Under the pieces are notes generated by a model that saw only the letters and a program-made list of their open reading frames with translations, was not told the DNA's origin and did no database searches. Shown one piece after another: positions 35,527 to 45,215 of a stretch of 64,000 nucleotides of DNA. The stretch's first letter is position 1; the number at the start of each line of letters is the position of its first letter. This stretch comes from JBNKVT01 sp050299335. GTDB taxonomy: Bacteria; Pseudomonadota; Alphaproteobacteria; Rhodobacterales; Rhodobacteraceae. The translations under genes and the position numbers were made by a program. Location of the stretch: positions 62,001 to 126,000 of the forward strand of contig JBNKVT010000035.1 of NCBI GenBank assembly GCA_050299335.1, in the 5' to 3' direction.

Positions 35527-35549
35527 CGCGGCAGCGAGGCGCTGCCGCG
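35527..35549 (+). terminator. Hairpin between the sulfotransferase-like genes
   Basis: A 9-10-bp stem CGCGGCAGCG/CGCTGCCGCG with an AGG loop begins 10 nt after the first stop. There is no clear T-run, so it may be an attenuator or mRNA-stabilising element rather than a full terminator. Confidence 0.5.
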
Positions 35550-35632
35550 GCCTGCCACGGCTTGATAACTTGCCCGGGTTCGGGCATTTCAGTCCGGGAT
35601 GTCCCGCTGCGAACGGGGTAGGGAGGTGGAAC

Positions 35633-36769
35633 TTGAAGATCATCCTCCATGTTGGCCGGCACAAGACCGGCACGAGCGCGATCCAGACCAGCCTTCTGCA
35701 GTCCAGAGAGACGCTTCTGGATCATGGAATCCTCTATCCGGCTTCGGAATTCGGCGATATCGGACATTTCTTCCTACCCTATCTCAGCCACGAAACCGCG
35801 CAGGTCCCTGACCACTACCAAACCATTCACCGCATGCCGATCGATGAGGTGATCCGGCGCGCCGAACGGTCCTGGGAGGGCGTTGTTTCCGAAATCCACC
35901 GGCGGCGGCCCAAGGCCCTGGTGCTGAGTGCGGAAACCTTCTGGAAACCAAATCTGATGCCCGCTTCTGCAGCCTTCATGGAACGGCTGAAGGCACTGAG
36001 CGCAGAGATTCAGGTCGTCGCCTATCTGCGCAGTCCCGCCGATCTGTATCATTCCAGATACATGCAGAGAATGTGGTCCACAGCCCAGCCTACGGCCCCG
36101 GCGCCGTTCCCGGATCGTCCGATCCTGGAATTCTGGCACGCGGCCTCGGGCGGATCCCTGGCGCTGGCGGTCTATGACCGGACGAAGTTGCGAAACAGAG
36201 ATGCCGTGGCAGATTTCTGCGACCGCTATCTGAGCGAATGGCTGCCCGACCCGTCGCTGATCCCGTCGTGCGAGGCCAATATCACCTGCAGCATTCCCTG
36301 TCTCGAACTCCTGAACGCGCAGACCGCCCTGACCGGCGGAACTCCCGATCATACGGATGCCCGGCGGAAAAGGCTTCTGCATCGGATCGCGGCGATGGAG
36401 GCCAGGCATGATCTGCGCGTCCGGTCGGTGCTGAAACCGGAGATTGCCGAACAGATCATCCGGGCGTCGAGCGATCTTTTGTGGCTGCGCGAGACCCATG
36501 GGATCACGTTCCCCGATATAGATTATTCCCGCATCGATGGCGTGCGGGGCCCGGCCTTCGGGATGACGGCTCCGGGCTTCCGGGATATCTGCGATTTTGA
36601 CACCGCCAAGGCCGACCGCCTGAAGGCATTGTTGAACGACGACCTTCCGGCGGAGTGTAGCCCGCGTCCGGATCCGGTCCAACGTCAGGGCAGGCTCGCG
36701 CGGGCGGGGCGAAGATTGCAGCAGAGTGGCAAGCGCCTGACGGCATTGATCAAGGGGGCCCTAAGCTGA
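35633..36769 (+). CDS. Sulfotransferase-like P-loop protein, copy 2
   Basis: 378 residues, a tandem paralog of the preceding gene. Shared stretches include KIILHVGRHKTGTSAIQTSL (2-21), FPDRPILEFW, the long block MEARHDLRVRSVLKPEIAEQ and EQIIRASSDLLWLRETHG, and IDGVRGPAFGMTAPGF near the C-terminus. The start is TTG 35633 with GGGAGGTGG upstream; the longer frame from 35570 adds 21 unrelated residues. It ends in a basic tail. It may modify a cell-surface glycan. Confidence 0.82.
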   Translation: MKIILHVGRHKTGTSAIQTSLLQSRETLLDHGILYPASEFGDIGHFFLPYLSHETAQVPDHYQTIHRMPIDEVIRRAERSWEGVVSEIHRRRPKALVLSAETFWKPNLMPASAAFMERLKALSAEIQVVAYLRSPADLYHSRYMQRMWSTAQPTAPAPFPDRPILEFWHAASGGSLALAVYDRTKLRNRDAVADFCDRYLSEWLPDPSLIPSCEANITCSIPCLELLNAQTALTGGTPDHTDARRKRLLHRIAAMEARHDLRVRSVLKPEIAEQIIRASSDLLWLRETHGITFPDIDYSRIDGVRGPAFGMTAPGFRDICDFDTAKADRLKALLNDDLPAECSPRPDPVQRQGRLARAGRRLQQSGKRLTALIKGALS

Positions 36770-36832
36770 TATCGACAGGCTTTCGCCGTGCCATGCCGCA
36801 TCCGGACAGCCAACAGATCAGGAGCCCCTCAG

Positions 36833-37780
36833 GTGACGCCCACCCTGCCAGCCGATGACCGCCAGCACACGCGCCAGGCAGGGATCGTGGTTGCGGCCCT
36901 TTACCACTTCACCCGCTTCGACGACCCTGACACCCTCCGTGGCCCGTTGCTGGCGCTGTGCCGGAAGGCTGCGATCAAGGGATCGCTCCTGCTGGCCGGC
37001 GAGGGGATCAATGGCACCATCGCCGGCAGCCGCGCCGGGATCGACGCGGCGCTGGACCATATAAGGGCGCTGCCGGGATGTGCCGGACTGGAGCACAAGG
37101 AAAGCTCCGCCGCCGAGATGCCGTTTCTGCGCATGAAGGTGCGGCTGAAGCGCGAGATCGTCACCATGGGCCAGCCCGATGTCGACCCCCGCGCCTCGGT
37201 CGGCACCTATGTCGCGCCCCGGGACTGGAACGCGCTGATCGGCGAAGAGGACGTGGTGGTGATCGACACCCGCAACGACTACGAGACCGCCATCGGCAGT
37301 TTCAAAGGCGCCATCGACCCCGGCACCGCCAGTTTCCGCGAGTTTCCCGGCTGGTGGCAGGAAAACGCCGCCCGTTTCGAGGGCAAGAAGGTGGCGATGT
37401 TCTGCACCGGGGGGATCCGTTGCGAGAAGGCCTCGAACTACCTGCTGGGCGAGGGGGTGGAGGAGGTCTTTCACCTCAAGGGCGGCATCCTGAAATATCT
37501 CGAAGAGGTGGCGGAGGCCGACAGCACCTGGCAGGGGGAATGTTTCGTCTTCGACAAGCGGGTCTCGGTCGGGCACGGGCTGGCAGAGGGGCCGCATCTG
37601 CTCTGCTACGCCTGCCGCAGGCCGCTGCTGCCCGAAGACACCACGCGGCCCGAATACGAGAAGGGCGTCAGCTGCCACCAATGCCTCGCGGAGATCTCCG
37701 ATGCCCGCCGCGAGGGCTTCCGCGAGCGCCAGCGGCAGGTCGATCTGGCGGAAAAGCGGGGCGGGCGGCATATCGGCTGA
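36833..37780 (+). CDS. trhO: tRNA uridine-34 hydroxylase, rhodanese family (TrhO)
   Basis: A 315-residue protein of the YceA/TrhO family. The N-terminal acylphosphatase-like domain contains [16 protein letters not shown], the rhodanese domain has the catalytic loop [11 protein letters not shown], and a C-terminal zinc-type segment has CYACRRPL and CHQC. It hydroxylates tRNA U34 (ho5U) using prephenate-derived or O2-linked chemistry. The GTG at 36833 is chosen because AGGAG lies about nine bases upstream and the protein then begins just before the family domain. Confidence 0.88.
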   Translation: MTPTLPADDRQHTRQAGIVVAALYHFTRFDDPDTLRGPLLALCRKAAIKGSLLLAGEGINGTIAGSRAGIDAALDHIRALPGCAGLEHKESSAAEMPFLRMKVRLKREIVTMGQPDVDPRASVGTYVAPRDWNALIGEEDVVVIDTRNDYETAIGSFKGAIDPGTASFREFPGWWQENAARFEGKKVAMFCTGGIRCEKASNYLLGEGVEEVFHLKGGILKYLEEVAEADSTWQGECFVFDKRVSVGHGLAEGPHLLCYACRRPLLPEDTTRPEYEKGVSCHQCLAEISDARREGFRERQRQVDLAEKRGGRHIG

Positions 37781-37912
37781 CCTGTCACCGAATATTCGCA
37801 ACTGGCGGTTGCCCGAGCCATATTTCCGCCTATATGAGGCTTTCTAAGTAGGTCCGTTAAGTATATTCGCCTGCGTTTTTCCGTTTGTTAACGCCATTTC
37901 AGGAAGCCCCAC
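37781..37912 (+). promoter_or_regulatory. AT-rich upstream region of the giant repeat gene
   Basis: The 132 bp before the giant gene are noticeably AT-rich (for example 37830-37870) for this genome and end in an AGGAAG ribosome binding site about eight bases before the ATG. A promoter is expected here, but no box pair is clear enough to name. Confidence 0.35.
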
Positions 37913-40900
37913 ATGTCCCACACCATTGTCCAGACCGACGAGAACGACGAATTCGACTGGGACACGATCACCACGACATATCACGACGACGAGGTGTCGC
38001 CCGCCATCGTGGTGACCGATTTTGACGACGGCCGTTTGCAAAAGCAAACCTTCGCGGAAGACGGAACACCGCTGGGGACGGGCATATTGTATGACGGCGG
38101 GGTCAGGGAAGCGATCTTCTATCCGGATGCCGGGACAATCGTCCACGTCATTCAAGATACCAATGCCCCTGATCCGGATCCAACCGACCCCCCAGATCCG
38201 GACCTTGACTACACGATCTTCGATCTCGGCGACTACCTGCCCGATCCGATTGCCTCCGATCCACCCGACCCCGTTCCCGACCCGGGCGAGGGCGGCTACC
38301 ATCCCTGGCTGCAACAGACCTGGACCGGGAACACCGCCACAGGCGAGATCGTTCACGAAGTCGTCGGAAATGATGGCACGGCCTGGCGCCACAGTTTCCA
38401 AGGCAATCTGGAAGGCATGATCGTCGAAAGGGATGACCTTGATTCCGAACCCTGGGACACGAGAATTATCACCTTTCTGCCCGACGGCGTTACGGCGGAA
38501 CAACGCGTAACCCTGCTCGATGACGGCGATTTCCGCCTGGAGATTTTTGACGCAGATGAGAACGTGATCGAAAACAGGTGGGTCGATGCGGACCAGGACG
38601 GAGACGAGCTCTGGCAGACTGTCACCACGATCTATACCGACAGCGATATTTTCGTGGACGCAAGAGAAACGGTCTACGACGTCGGAGTAGTCCAGTACGA
38701 GACATTTCAGGAGATCGACAATAACAATTTCAAAGTGTCGATGATCGTCACCGATGAGGAAGACGCTTTCGACTGGGACACGATTACAACCACCTATCAC
38801 CCGGACGGGGTGACCCCTTACCATGTTGTCACTCTTTTCGATGACGGGCTGGAAAGACAGGAAAGCTATTTCGAAAGCGGCATTCTCAGCCTGTCCACCG
38901 ATATCGACCACACGGACCTTTTCGACTGGCAGGCCAGCAGCGTCCGCCGTTTCGATGATGGGACGGTTTTCGCAACGGGCCTGGAATGGGACAGCGGGAT
39001 CATTGAATCGGAATTCTACTCCCCGGATGGACACCTGTTTCTTAGGGGCATTCAGGACCTGGATGGGCAGGTTATCGACCCGAATTTCCCCGCGGACCCG
39101 CCCGAGGGACTGCATTTCTGGAAAGAGCAGGACTGGACCCGCGACGCCAGTACCGGCGAGATCGAACATCTGATCGTGCTGAACGACGATACCGAAACCT
39201 CCATCAGTTTCTCCGGCAGCCTCGTTGGCCTGGAAGTCGACCTCGATACCGATGATCTGGAAGACTGGGACACCATCGCGCGGTTCTACCATACAGGCAG
39301 CACCACCCTGCACCACCGGGAGACGGTCTTCGATGACGGATCTATTCTGCTGGAAAGCTTTGATGCGACCGGCACGCTGGACGAAACGGTCGAGACCGAT
39401 GCGGATGATGAATTCGACTGGGACACGATCACAACCACCTATCACCCGGACGGCGTGACCCCGTCGATGGTCGTGACCGTCTTCGACAACGGGGTCGAGC
39501 GGCGCGAGACCTATCGGACCGATGGCAGCCTGCAAATGTGGGTCGAGTATGATTTAGGCGATGCTTTCGACTGGGATGGTCGGTCCGAGCAGTACGAAAC
39601 CGACGGAGCTCTTTCGACTGAAAGCCAGTTCTTTGACGATGGCTACGGCTATATCAACCAGTATATCAACGGCTCTCTCGCGGTTCTCATCGAGTTCGAC
39701 GGTGAGGAGGGTACACCGGGGTTGTATGACTGGGAGACGCGCAACACACATTACAACACCGATGGCGACGTGATCGGCGGGGCGACCACTTTTGACAACG
39801 GCATCTGGGAATCGAACATCATCGAAGACGGAGTGGAATGGTTCCACGTGGTGGCAGACACCGATGGCGTGCTCAATCCCGACCCGGCGGATGTCGCCTC
39901 TGGGGGGCTGCATTTCTGGAAGGAGCAGACCTGGACCAAGGACACGATCACGGGCGATGTCCAGCATGTGATCACTTTGAACGATGGCACGGAACTGACC
40001 TTTGATTTTGACTGGGGCCTGACGGGAAGAAAATCCGTTCTGGACGGCATGGTCGTCGAACTGGACAGCGACAACACCGAGGTCTGGGATACGATCGTGA
40101 CTTTCGCTCCCGACGAGTTGACCTCTCAATACAGAATACAAACGCTTTTCGACGATGGCACTGTTTCTCTGGAAACATTCGGCAGCACCGGGAACCTGAG
40201 GGAAACGTTTCTTGCGGATGTCCCGGGGAATGCTTCCTGGGACACAATTCATACCACTTATTACGGTCCAGACCGGCCCAACGAGATCACGACGGTCTTC
40301 GACAATGGTATGAAGAGATTCGAGTTCTTCAGCTCTGACGGTCGCCGTTACACGATCATCGACCAGGACACGACCGATCTTTACGACTGGTCCCAGATCA
40401 CCACGTCGTATGAGTCAAGCTGGGGTGATTTTCCTAGAAACATCGAGACCCGGTTTGATGATGGTCTCTATCGTCAGGAAAGTTTCCGCACAGACGGAAC
40501 GCTCTCGTCCATCACCGAAAGAGACAATGGGTTCAATTTCGATTGGGAGTGGAGGACCACAATCTACAACGCCGAGGGCGAGGCCGAATCGAAGCGGACA
40601 TATTTCGACAACGGCAGCGAAACGCTAATAACCTTCGGTGCCACGACCGAAACCGTCGTTAGAAATTCGAATGGGCAAGTCGTGCAGACGGTCCTCGAAG
40701 ATACGGACGATCTTGAAGAATGGGATACGATCACGACGGTCTATCATGATGATGGCGTGACGCCGTCCGAGATCACCACCGTTTTCGACGACGGGGTTGA
40801 GCGATACGAGGAATTTTACGAGGATGGTGACCGTGCATATGTATCGGAAGTTGATGCAGACGATGCGCACAACTGGTCAGCCTATGCCGAGCATTATGAC

Positions 40901-43621
40901 TTACGTGGCGACCTGCTTCAGTCCGTGCTCGATTATGACGACGGCGCGTGGGACAATCTGCTCTATCATCCCAATGGCGTGGTCTCCAATGTCTGGCTAA
41001 AGGATTCCGAAACCGATGGCGGAGACCATCCATGGTACTTCTACCTGGCCATTCACGAAACCGACGGCTCGCTTCATGGCGAAGCCTGGGTGTTCGATAA
41101 CGCAACCGAGATCAGCCGGGGGCTGAAGGACGACGGGTCATGGCTTGTCGTTGCCTGGGACTCCAATTTCCCTGATGTGACCTTCGCCGATCCCGAAAGC
41201 GATGGCCTGCATTTCTGGCAGGAGCAGACCTGGGACCAGACCGAGGACGGGGTGACCGTCGAACACACGATCACGCTCAATGACGGTTCGGAGATTTCCA
41301 ACAGCTTCACCGGCGATGTCGAGACGCTGGAAGTGCAGCTCGACAGCGACGATCTGGAAGACTGGGACACCATCGCCACGACCTTCTACGAGGACGGGAC
41401 CACGGTCGAGGTCATGTTTGATGACGGGGTGATCGCCACCGGGCAGTTCAGCGAGTCGGGGGAGCCGGTCTCGGTAACCTGGCGTGATCTGCTGGATGCC
41501 CATGACTGGGATTTGGTCGAGATTGATTACTTCAGCGGCGGTTCCGTGGTTTCGCGCCGCGAGACGTGGTTTGACGACGGGGTTTACCGTGACGAGGTCT
41601 ATCAAGCCAACGGGAACCCGCTCCTGGCAATCGATTGGGATATCGAGGATGCCTACGACTGGACGCTGATGGCCACCCGCCATGACGAGAGTGGCGAAGT
41701 GACAGCCAGCCAGATCGACTACGACAATGGCTACCAGTTCATCGAGTATTTCGAAGGTGGCATGCTTTTCGCGACCACGGAACTGGACGGCTGGGGCACC
41801 GAACTCGGCGAGGTGCCGGGGCTCTATGACTGGTATACACGCACATACCAATACGGTGACGACGGCACGCTTCAGGCCATCAGCATCACCTTGGATGACG
41901 GAACGTTCGATGGTTTCTTTTATGAGGACGAAATACTGGTTGAGCGCCGGATCTATGACAGCAACTATCTCTATGGGGAACCCGACGAGCCCATCCCAGG
42001 CGGGCTCCATGACTGGTACAGCCAGATCTGGACCTACGATTCCGAAGGCAACCTGACCTCGCACCGGATCGTCTGGGACAATGGCGATGTATCGTTGACG
42101 GACTATGGCACGTATGCCGAAACCACGTGGACCGACAGCGACGGCGACGTGACGGAAATCATCCTCGAAGACGTCAACGACAAGAAGGGCTGGGACACGA
42201 TCACCTGGCGTTTCGATGACGTCGGAGAGAAGGATTTCGAAGAAATCGTCTATGATGACGGGCGGATCAGGACCACGGTCTGGGAAGCCGGTATTCTGGT
42301 TTCGCTCGACTGGCAGGATCCGGCGGATGTCAAGTCCTGGGACACGATTTCAAGCAGCTATGACGAAAACGGTGTACTGGCCGAAAAGACTACGGTCAGG
42401 GATGACGGCATCCGCACCGAGGAGCTCTGGGAAGAAGGGGTCCGCGCCTCGATCCTGCAAACCGATGTCCAGGACGCCGTGTCCTGGGAACGGATCGAGA
42501 TATATTACGACGAATACGGCCAGTTGTTCGAGAAGTATACCCTTCTTGATGACGGTCAGGAAAAGACGGAGCTCTGGGAAGACGGGGTCCGTGCCTCGAT
42601 CGTGCAAACCGATGCCCAGGACGCCGTGTCCTGGGAACGGATCGAGGCCTATTACGATGAAAACGGCAAACTGGCCGGAAAATATACGCTTCTCGACAAC
42701 GGTCGGGAAAAACAGGAGTTTTGGGAAGACGGGGTCCGCACCTCTATCCTGGAGACCGACGATGAAGACGCCGTGTCCTGGGAGCGGATCGAGACCTATT
42801 ACGACGAGAACGGCCGGGCGGAATCCCGTGTCACCCTCTATGATGACGGTCGGACCAGGACCGTTCTGTGGGAAGACGGCGTTCTTGTGTCGGTCACCGA
42901 CACCGATCCCGATGATGCGGTAGACTGGGTCGACATCACCACGCTTTACGACGGGAACGGCGACTTCCTCTCGCAGGTCAAGAATTACGACAATGGCGAT
43001 GTGACCGAGGTATTCGTGCCGACGACGACCCAGTGGGATGTTGACGATCTTGAAGCGGAGCGGGTGACCCGGAAGAGCAATCTCGGTGACGAGAAAGCCT
43101 GGGCCGAGATCGAAACGATCGAGTTTGAGGGGAAATATTACCTCACCCGGGTTTTCTGGGACAATGAAAACTTAAGCTCGAAATTCTTCATGCCGTTCGA
43201 TGAACTTGGCGATGTCAAATTCGAAGGTGTGATTGATGTGGCTGACGAACGCAGCTGGGAGGAACAATCGACGGCGCGCATGCTCGATCTTGGCCGCAAG
43301 GAGATCTACCAGCGCGACGACGATCAGGACGAGGATCTGCGCCACATCAATCTCGACACGGATGTGCTGGAGTTCCATGGGCAAAAGGACGGCTCGGATG
43401 TCGAGGATTGGGCGGCGCAGCACAGCCATTATGACGCAGCCGGCGATCTGGAGCGCATCGAGACCCATTTCGACGACGGCCATTTCGAGATCACCTATTT
43501 CTCGGGTGGGGTCGCGACCGGGACCGATATCCTGACCGAGGCGGAATACGAAGCCGCCCATGGGGATTTCTACGATTACTGGGACTGGTACGGGCCGATC
43601 GAGTTCGCCACGACTGCGTGA
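37913..43621 (+). CDS. Giant acidic tandem-repeat protein, 1902 aa
   Basis: The largest gene of the window, not matched to a known family with confidence. It is very rich in Asp, Glu, Trp, Tyr and Thr, and I find no Cys in 1902 residues and no signal peptide or membrane helix. The unit of about 49-55 residues reads roughly DFDWDTITTTYHPDGVTP then VFDDGVERRE, a beta-hairpin-like pattern recalling YD/MORN-type and the DxxDxxxW repeats of some Rhodobacterales secreted proteins. A larger period is marked by GLHFWKEQ-type segments near residues 128, 398, 665, 1098 and 1364. RTX nonapeptides (GGxGxDxLx) are absent. It may be a surface, adhesion or secreted protein; transport is undetermined. Its codons are less GC-rich than its neighbours'. 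Confidence 0.85.
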   Translation: MSHTIVQTDENDEFDWDTITTTYHDDEVSPAIVVTDFDDGRLQKQTFAEDGTPLGTGILYDGGVREAIFYPDAGTIVHVIQDTNAPDPDPTDPPDPDLDYTIFDLGDYLPDPIASDPPDPVPDPGEGGYHPWLQQTWTGNTATGEIVHEVVGNDGTAWRHSFQGNLEGMIVERDDLDSEPWDTRIITFLPDGVTAEQRVTLLDDGDFRLEIFDADENVIENRWVDADQDGDELWQTVTTIYTDSDIFVDARETVYDVGVVQYETFQEIDNNNFKVSMIVTDEEDAFDWDTITTTYHPDGVTPYHVVTLFDDGLERQESYFESGILSLSTDIDHTDLFDWQASSVRRFDDGTVFATGLEWDSGIIESEFYSPDGHLFLRGIQDLDGQVIDPNFPADPPEGLHFWKEQDWTRDASTGEIEHLIVLNDDTETSISFSGSLVGLEVDLDTDDLEDWDTIARFYHTGSTTLHHRETVFDDGSILLESFDATGTLDETVETDADDEFDWDTITTTYHPDGVTPSMVVTVFDNGVERRETYRTDGSLQMWVEYDLGDAFDWDGRSEQYETDGALSTESQFFDDGYGYINQYINGSLAVLIEFDGEEGTPGLYDWETRNTHYNTDGDVIGGATTFDNGIWESNIIEDGVEWFHVVADTDGVLNPDPADVASGGLHFWKEQTWTKDTITGDVQHVITLNDGTELTFDFDWGLTGRKSVLDGMVVELDSDNTEVWDTIVTFAPDELTSQYRIQTLFDDGTVSLETFGSTGNLRETFLADVPGNASWDTIHTTYYGPDRPNEITTVFDNGMKRFEFFSSDGRRYTIIDQDTTDLYDWSQITTSYESSWGDFPRNIETRFDDGLYRQESFRTDGTLSSITERDNGFNFDWEWRTTIYNAEGEAESKRTYFDNGSETLITFGATTETVVRNSNGQVVQTVLEDTDDLEEWDTITTVYHDDGVTPSEITTVFDDGVERYEEFYEDGDRAYVSEVDADDAHNWSAYAEHYDLRGDLLQSVLDYDDGAWDNLLYHPNGVVSNVWLKDSETDGGDHPWYFYLAIHETDGSLHGEAWVFDNATEISRGLKDDGSWLVVAWDSNFPDVTFADPESDGLHFWQEQTWDQTEDGVTVEHTITLNDGSEISNSFTGDVETLEVQLDSDDLEDWDTIATTFYEDGTTVEVMFDDGVIATGQFSESGEPVSVTWRDLLDAHDWDLVEIDYFSGGSVVSRRETWFDDGVYRDEVYQANGNPLLAIDWDIEDAYDWTLMATRHDESGEVTASQIDYDNGYQFIEYFEGGMLFATTELDGWGTELGEVPGLYDWYTRTYQYGDDGTLQAISITLDDGTFDGFFYEDEILVERRIYDSNYLYGEPDEPIPGGLHDWYSQIWTYDSEGNLTSHRIVWDNGDVSLTDYGTYAETTWTDSDGDVTEIILEDVNDKKGWDTITWRFDDVGEKDFEEIVYDDGRIRTTVWEAGILVSLDWQDPADVKSWDTISSSYDENGVLAEKTTVRDDGIRTEELWEEGVRASILQTDVQDAVSWERIEIYYDEYGQLFEKYTLLDDGQEKTELWEDGVRASIVQTDAQDAVSWERIEAYYDENGKLAGKYTLLDNGREKQEFWEDGVRTSILETDDEDAVSWERIETYYDENGRAESRVTLYDDGRTRTVLWEDGVLVSVTDTDPDDAVDWVDITTLYDGNGDFLSQVKNYDNGDVTEVFVPTTTQWDVDDLEAERVTRKSNLGDEKAWAEIETIEFEGKYYLTRVFWDNENLSSKFFMPFDELGDVKFEGVIDVADERSWEEQSTARMLDLGRKEIYQRDDDQDEDLRHINLDTDVLEFHGQKDGSDVEDWAAQHSHYDAAGDLERIETHFDDGHFEITYFSGGVATGTDILTEAEYEAAHGDFYDYWDWYGPIEFATTA
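42281..43015 (+). repeat. Five tandem 147-bp units in the giant gene
   Basis: Units starting at the Trp codons at 42281, 42428, 42575, 42722 and 42869 are spaced exactly 147 bp (49 codons) apart. Units 2-4 are nearly identical in the WEDGVR, VSWERIE and YYDENG blocks; the outer units are diverged. It is a recent internal expansion at the 3' end of an older, degenerate array. Confidence 0.9.
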
Positions 43622-43644
43622 TCGGAACCCTTCCCGGCAGAACG

Positions 43645-43670
43645 GCCCGGCGACCTGCCGCCGGGCTTTT
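43645..43670 (+). terminator. Rho-independent terminator of the giant gene
   Basis: An 8-bp stem GCCCGGCG/CGCCGGGC with an ACCTGC loop is followed directly by TTTT, 23 nt after the stop codon. It is the clearest intrinsic terminator in the window. Confidence 0.85.
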
Positions 43671-43676
43671 GCTTCA

Positions 43677-43770
43677 GAGCGTATCGCGCCTGACCTGATT
43701 CACGTATTCATTCCCGCCAGCGAGGCAGCAATTGCGTTCGCTGGCGGGAATGAATTCGATCTGGCGCGAC
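43677..43770. repeat. Palindromic intergenic element, copy 1
   Basis: About 94 bp. A perfect 18-bp stem (43706-43723 with 43738-43755, loop 14 nt) is flanked by TCGCGCC (43684-43690) and GGCGCGA (43763-43769). The same element recurs at 63897-64000 with the same flanks and stem, one stem pair changed on both sides, and a longer loop. It lies between the giant gene terminator and the convergent MFS gene. It is a dispersed inverted-repeat element, like the ERIC/MITE class but not recognised as a named family. Confidence 0.85.
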
Positions 43771-43781
43771 ATGCTCCAGGG

Positions 43782-45029
43782 TCAGGCCGGAACCGCTGCC
43801 GGTCCCAGCGGCTTCTCGCGCACCGGCAGATGCACCAGCGCCGAGAAGGCGCCGACCCCGACACCGACCCACCAGACCACGTCATAGCTGCCGTTGATGT
43901 CGTACATCTTGCCACCCAGCCAGACGCCGATGAAGCTGCCCAGTTGGTGCGAGAAGAAGACAATTCCGTAAAGCGTGCCCATATAGCGCAGCCCGTAGAT
44001 ATGGGCGATCAGCCCCGAGGTCAGCGGCACGGTGGCCAGCCAAAGTGCTCCCATGATGACCGAAAAGACGATAACTGTCGTCGGCGTCATCGGGGTGAGG
44101 ATGAACCACGCTGCCGTCACCGTCCGCCCGGCATAGATGCCCGCCAGCAGGTATTTCTTGGTGAACCGCTTGCCCAGCCAGCCCGCGGTGATGGTGCCGA
44201 CGATATTCGCAGCACCGATGACGGCAATCGACAATGCCCCCAGCGCCGAACCCGTGGTCACGCCGATCCCCGACAATATCCCGCCCGGATCAATCGGCCC
44301 GCAGACCTCGGCGACGAAAGCAGGGAAATGCGCCGTGACAAAGGCCAGCTGGTAACCGCAGGAGAAGAAGCCAAGGAAGATCAGCGCGTAGGACGGGTCG
44401 CTGAAGGCACGCAGCAGGGTATCGCCGAGGCTGATTTCAAGCTCGGCGCGGGTGGCAGTGACCGGGGCGCGGAGCATCGGCAGGAACAGCATCACCGACA
44501 GGGCGATCAGCGCGAAGACCAGGAAGACCTGGGACCAGTTCATGTAGCCCAAGAGGTACTCGGCCAGCGGCGGTCCCACCACCTGTCCGCCCGAGCCCGC
44601 GGCGGTGACGATCCCCAGCGCCATTGAGCGGTTCTCGTCCGAGGCCGCGCGCCCGACCACCGCCAGCACCACGCCGAAACCGGTCCCGGCGATGCCGAAA
44701 CCGACGAGGATCGACAGAAGCTGGTGGGCGATGGGGGTGGTTGCATAGGCGCTAAGCACGAGGCCCACCGCGTAAAGCAAGGCTCCCGCAATCAACGCCC
44801 TGCGGTCGCCGAATTTCTCGGCCAGCGCGCCAAAGATCGGCTGGCCGATCCCCCAGGCGAGGTTCTGGATGGCGATGGCGAGCGAGAATTCGGCCCGGGG
44901 CCAGGCGAACTCCTCGGCGATGGGGATCTGGAAGACGCCGTAGGAGGCGCGGATCAGGAAGCTGAGCAGAAGGATCGCGCAGCCGCCGATCAGGACCGGT
45001 GTGAACAGGGGGGCGGAGCGCGGGGTCAT
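43782..45029 (-). CDS. Major facilitator superfamily transporter
   Basis: A 415-residue, 12-helix MFS protein. The loop 2-3 motif reads GALAEKFGDRRALIAGALLYA, and the mirror motif in the second half is GWLGKRFTKKYLLAGIYAGR. The N-terminal AEEFAWPRAEFSLAIAIQNL resembles the oxalate/formate antiporter-like and monocarboxylate group. The substrate is unknown. ATG 45029 is the only good start; the gene diverges from zapE across 186 nt. Confidence 0.88.
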   Translation of the reverse strand: MTPRSAPLFTPVLIGGCAILLLSFLIRASYGVFQIPIAEEFAWPRAEFSLAIAIQNLAWGIGQPIFGALAEKFGDRRALIAGALLYAVGLVLSAYATTPIAHQLLSILVGFGIAGTGFGVVLAVVGRAASDENRSMALGIVTAAGSGGQVVGPPLAEYLLGYMNWSQVFLVFALIALSVMLFLPMLRAPVTATRAELEISLGDTLLRAFSDPSYALIFLGFFSCGYQLAFVTAHFPAFVAEVCGPIDPGGILSGIGVTTGSALGALSIAVIGAANIVGTITAGWLGKRFTKKYLLAGIYAGRTVTAAWFILTPMTPTTVIVFSVIMGALWLATVPLTSGLIAHIYGLRYMGTLYGIVFFSHQLGSFIGVWLGGKMYDINGSYDVVWWVGVGVGAFSALVHLPVREKPLGPAAVPA

Positions 45030-45215
45030 GAACCGGACTTTCAGGTTTTGCGAATAGTTGGAGGGCCGGTGAGCCGTCCGGCCTCCGAAGTTCGGGCAAA
45101 TTGACTTGAAACCCGGGGCCGGTCAAAGGAAAACCCGTGACGCCGGGTATTCCGGTTCGTGATGAAATCGGGGAAGGACAGGTCCCGACCTGCCGGACCC
45201 TAACTGAAAGCCGCC

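Noticed and set aside
37844..39535. 563-residue open frame on the minus strand in the giant gene
   Set aside because: It is the antisense reading of the Asp-rich repeats; its own repeats mirror the plus-strand ones, and it has no start signal.
37913..43621. RTX toxin or calcium-binding protein
   Set aside because: No GGxGxDxLx nonapeptides are present, despite many Asp-rich turns.
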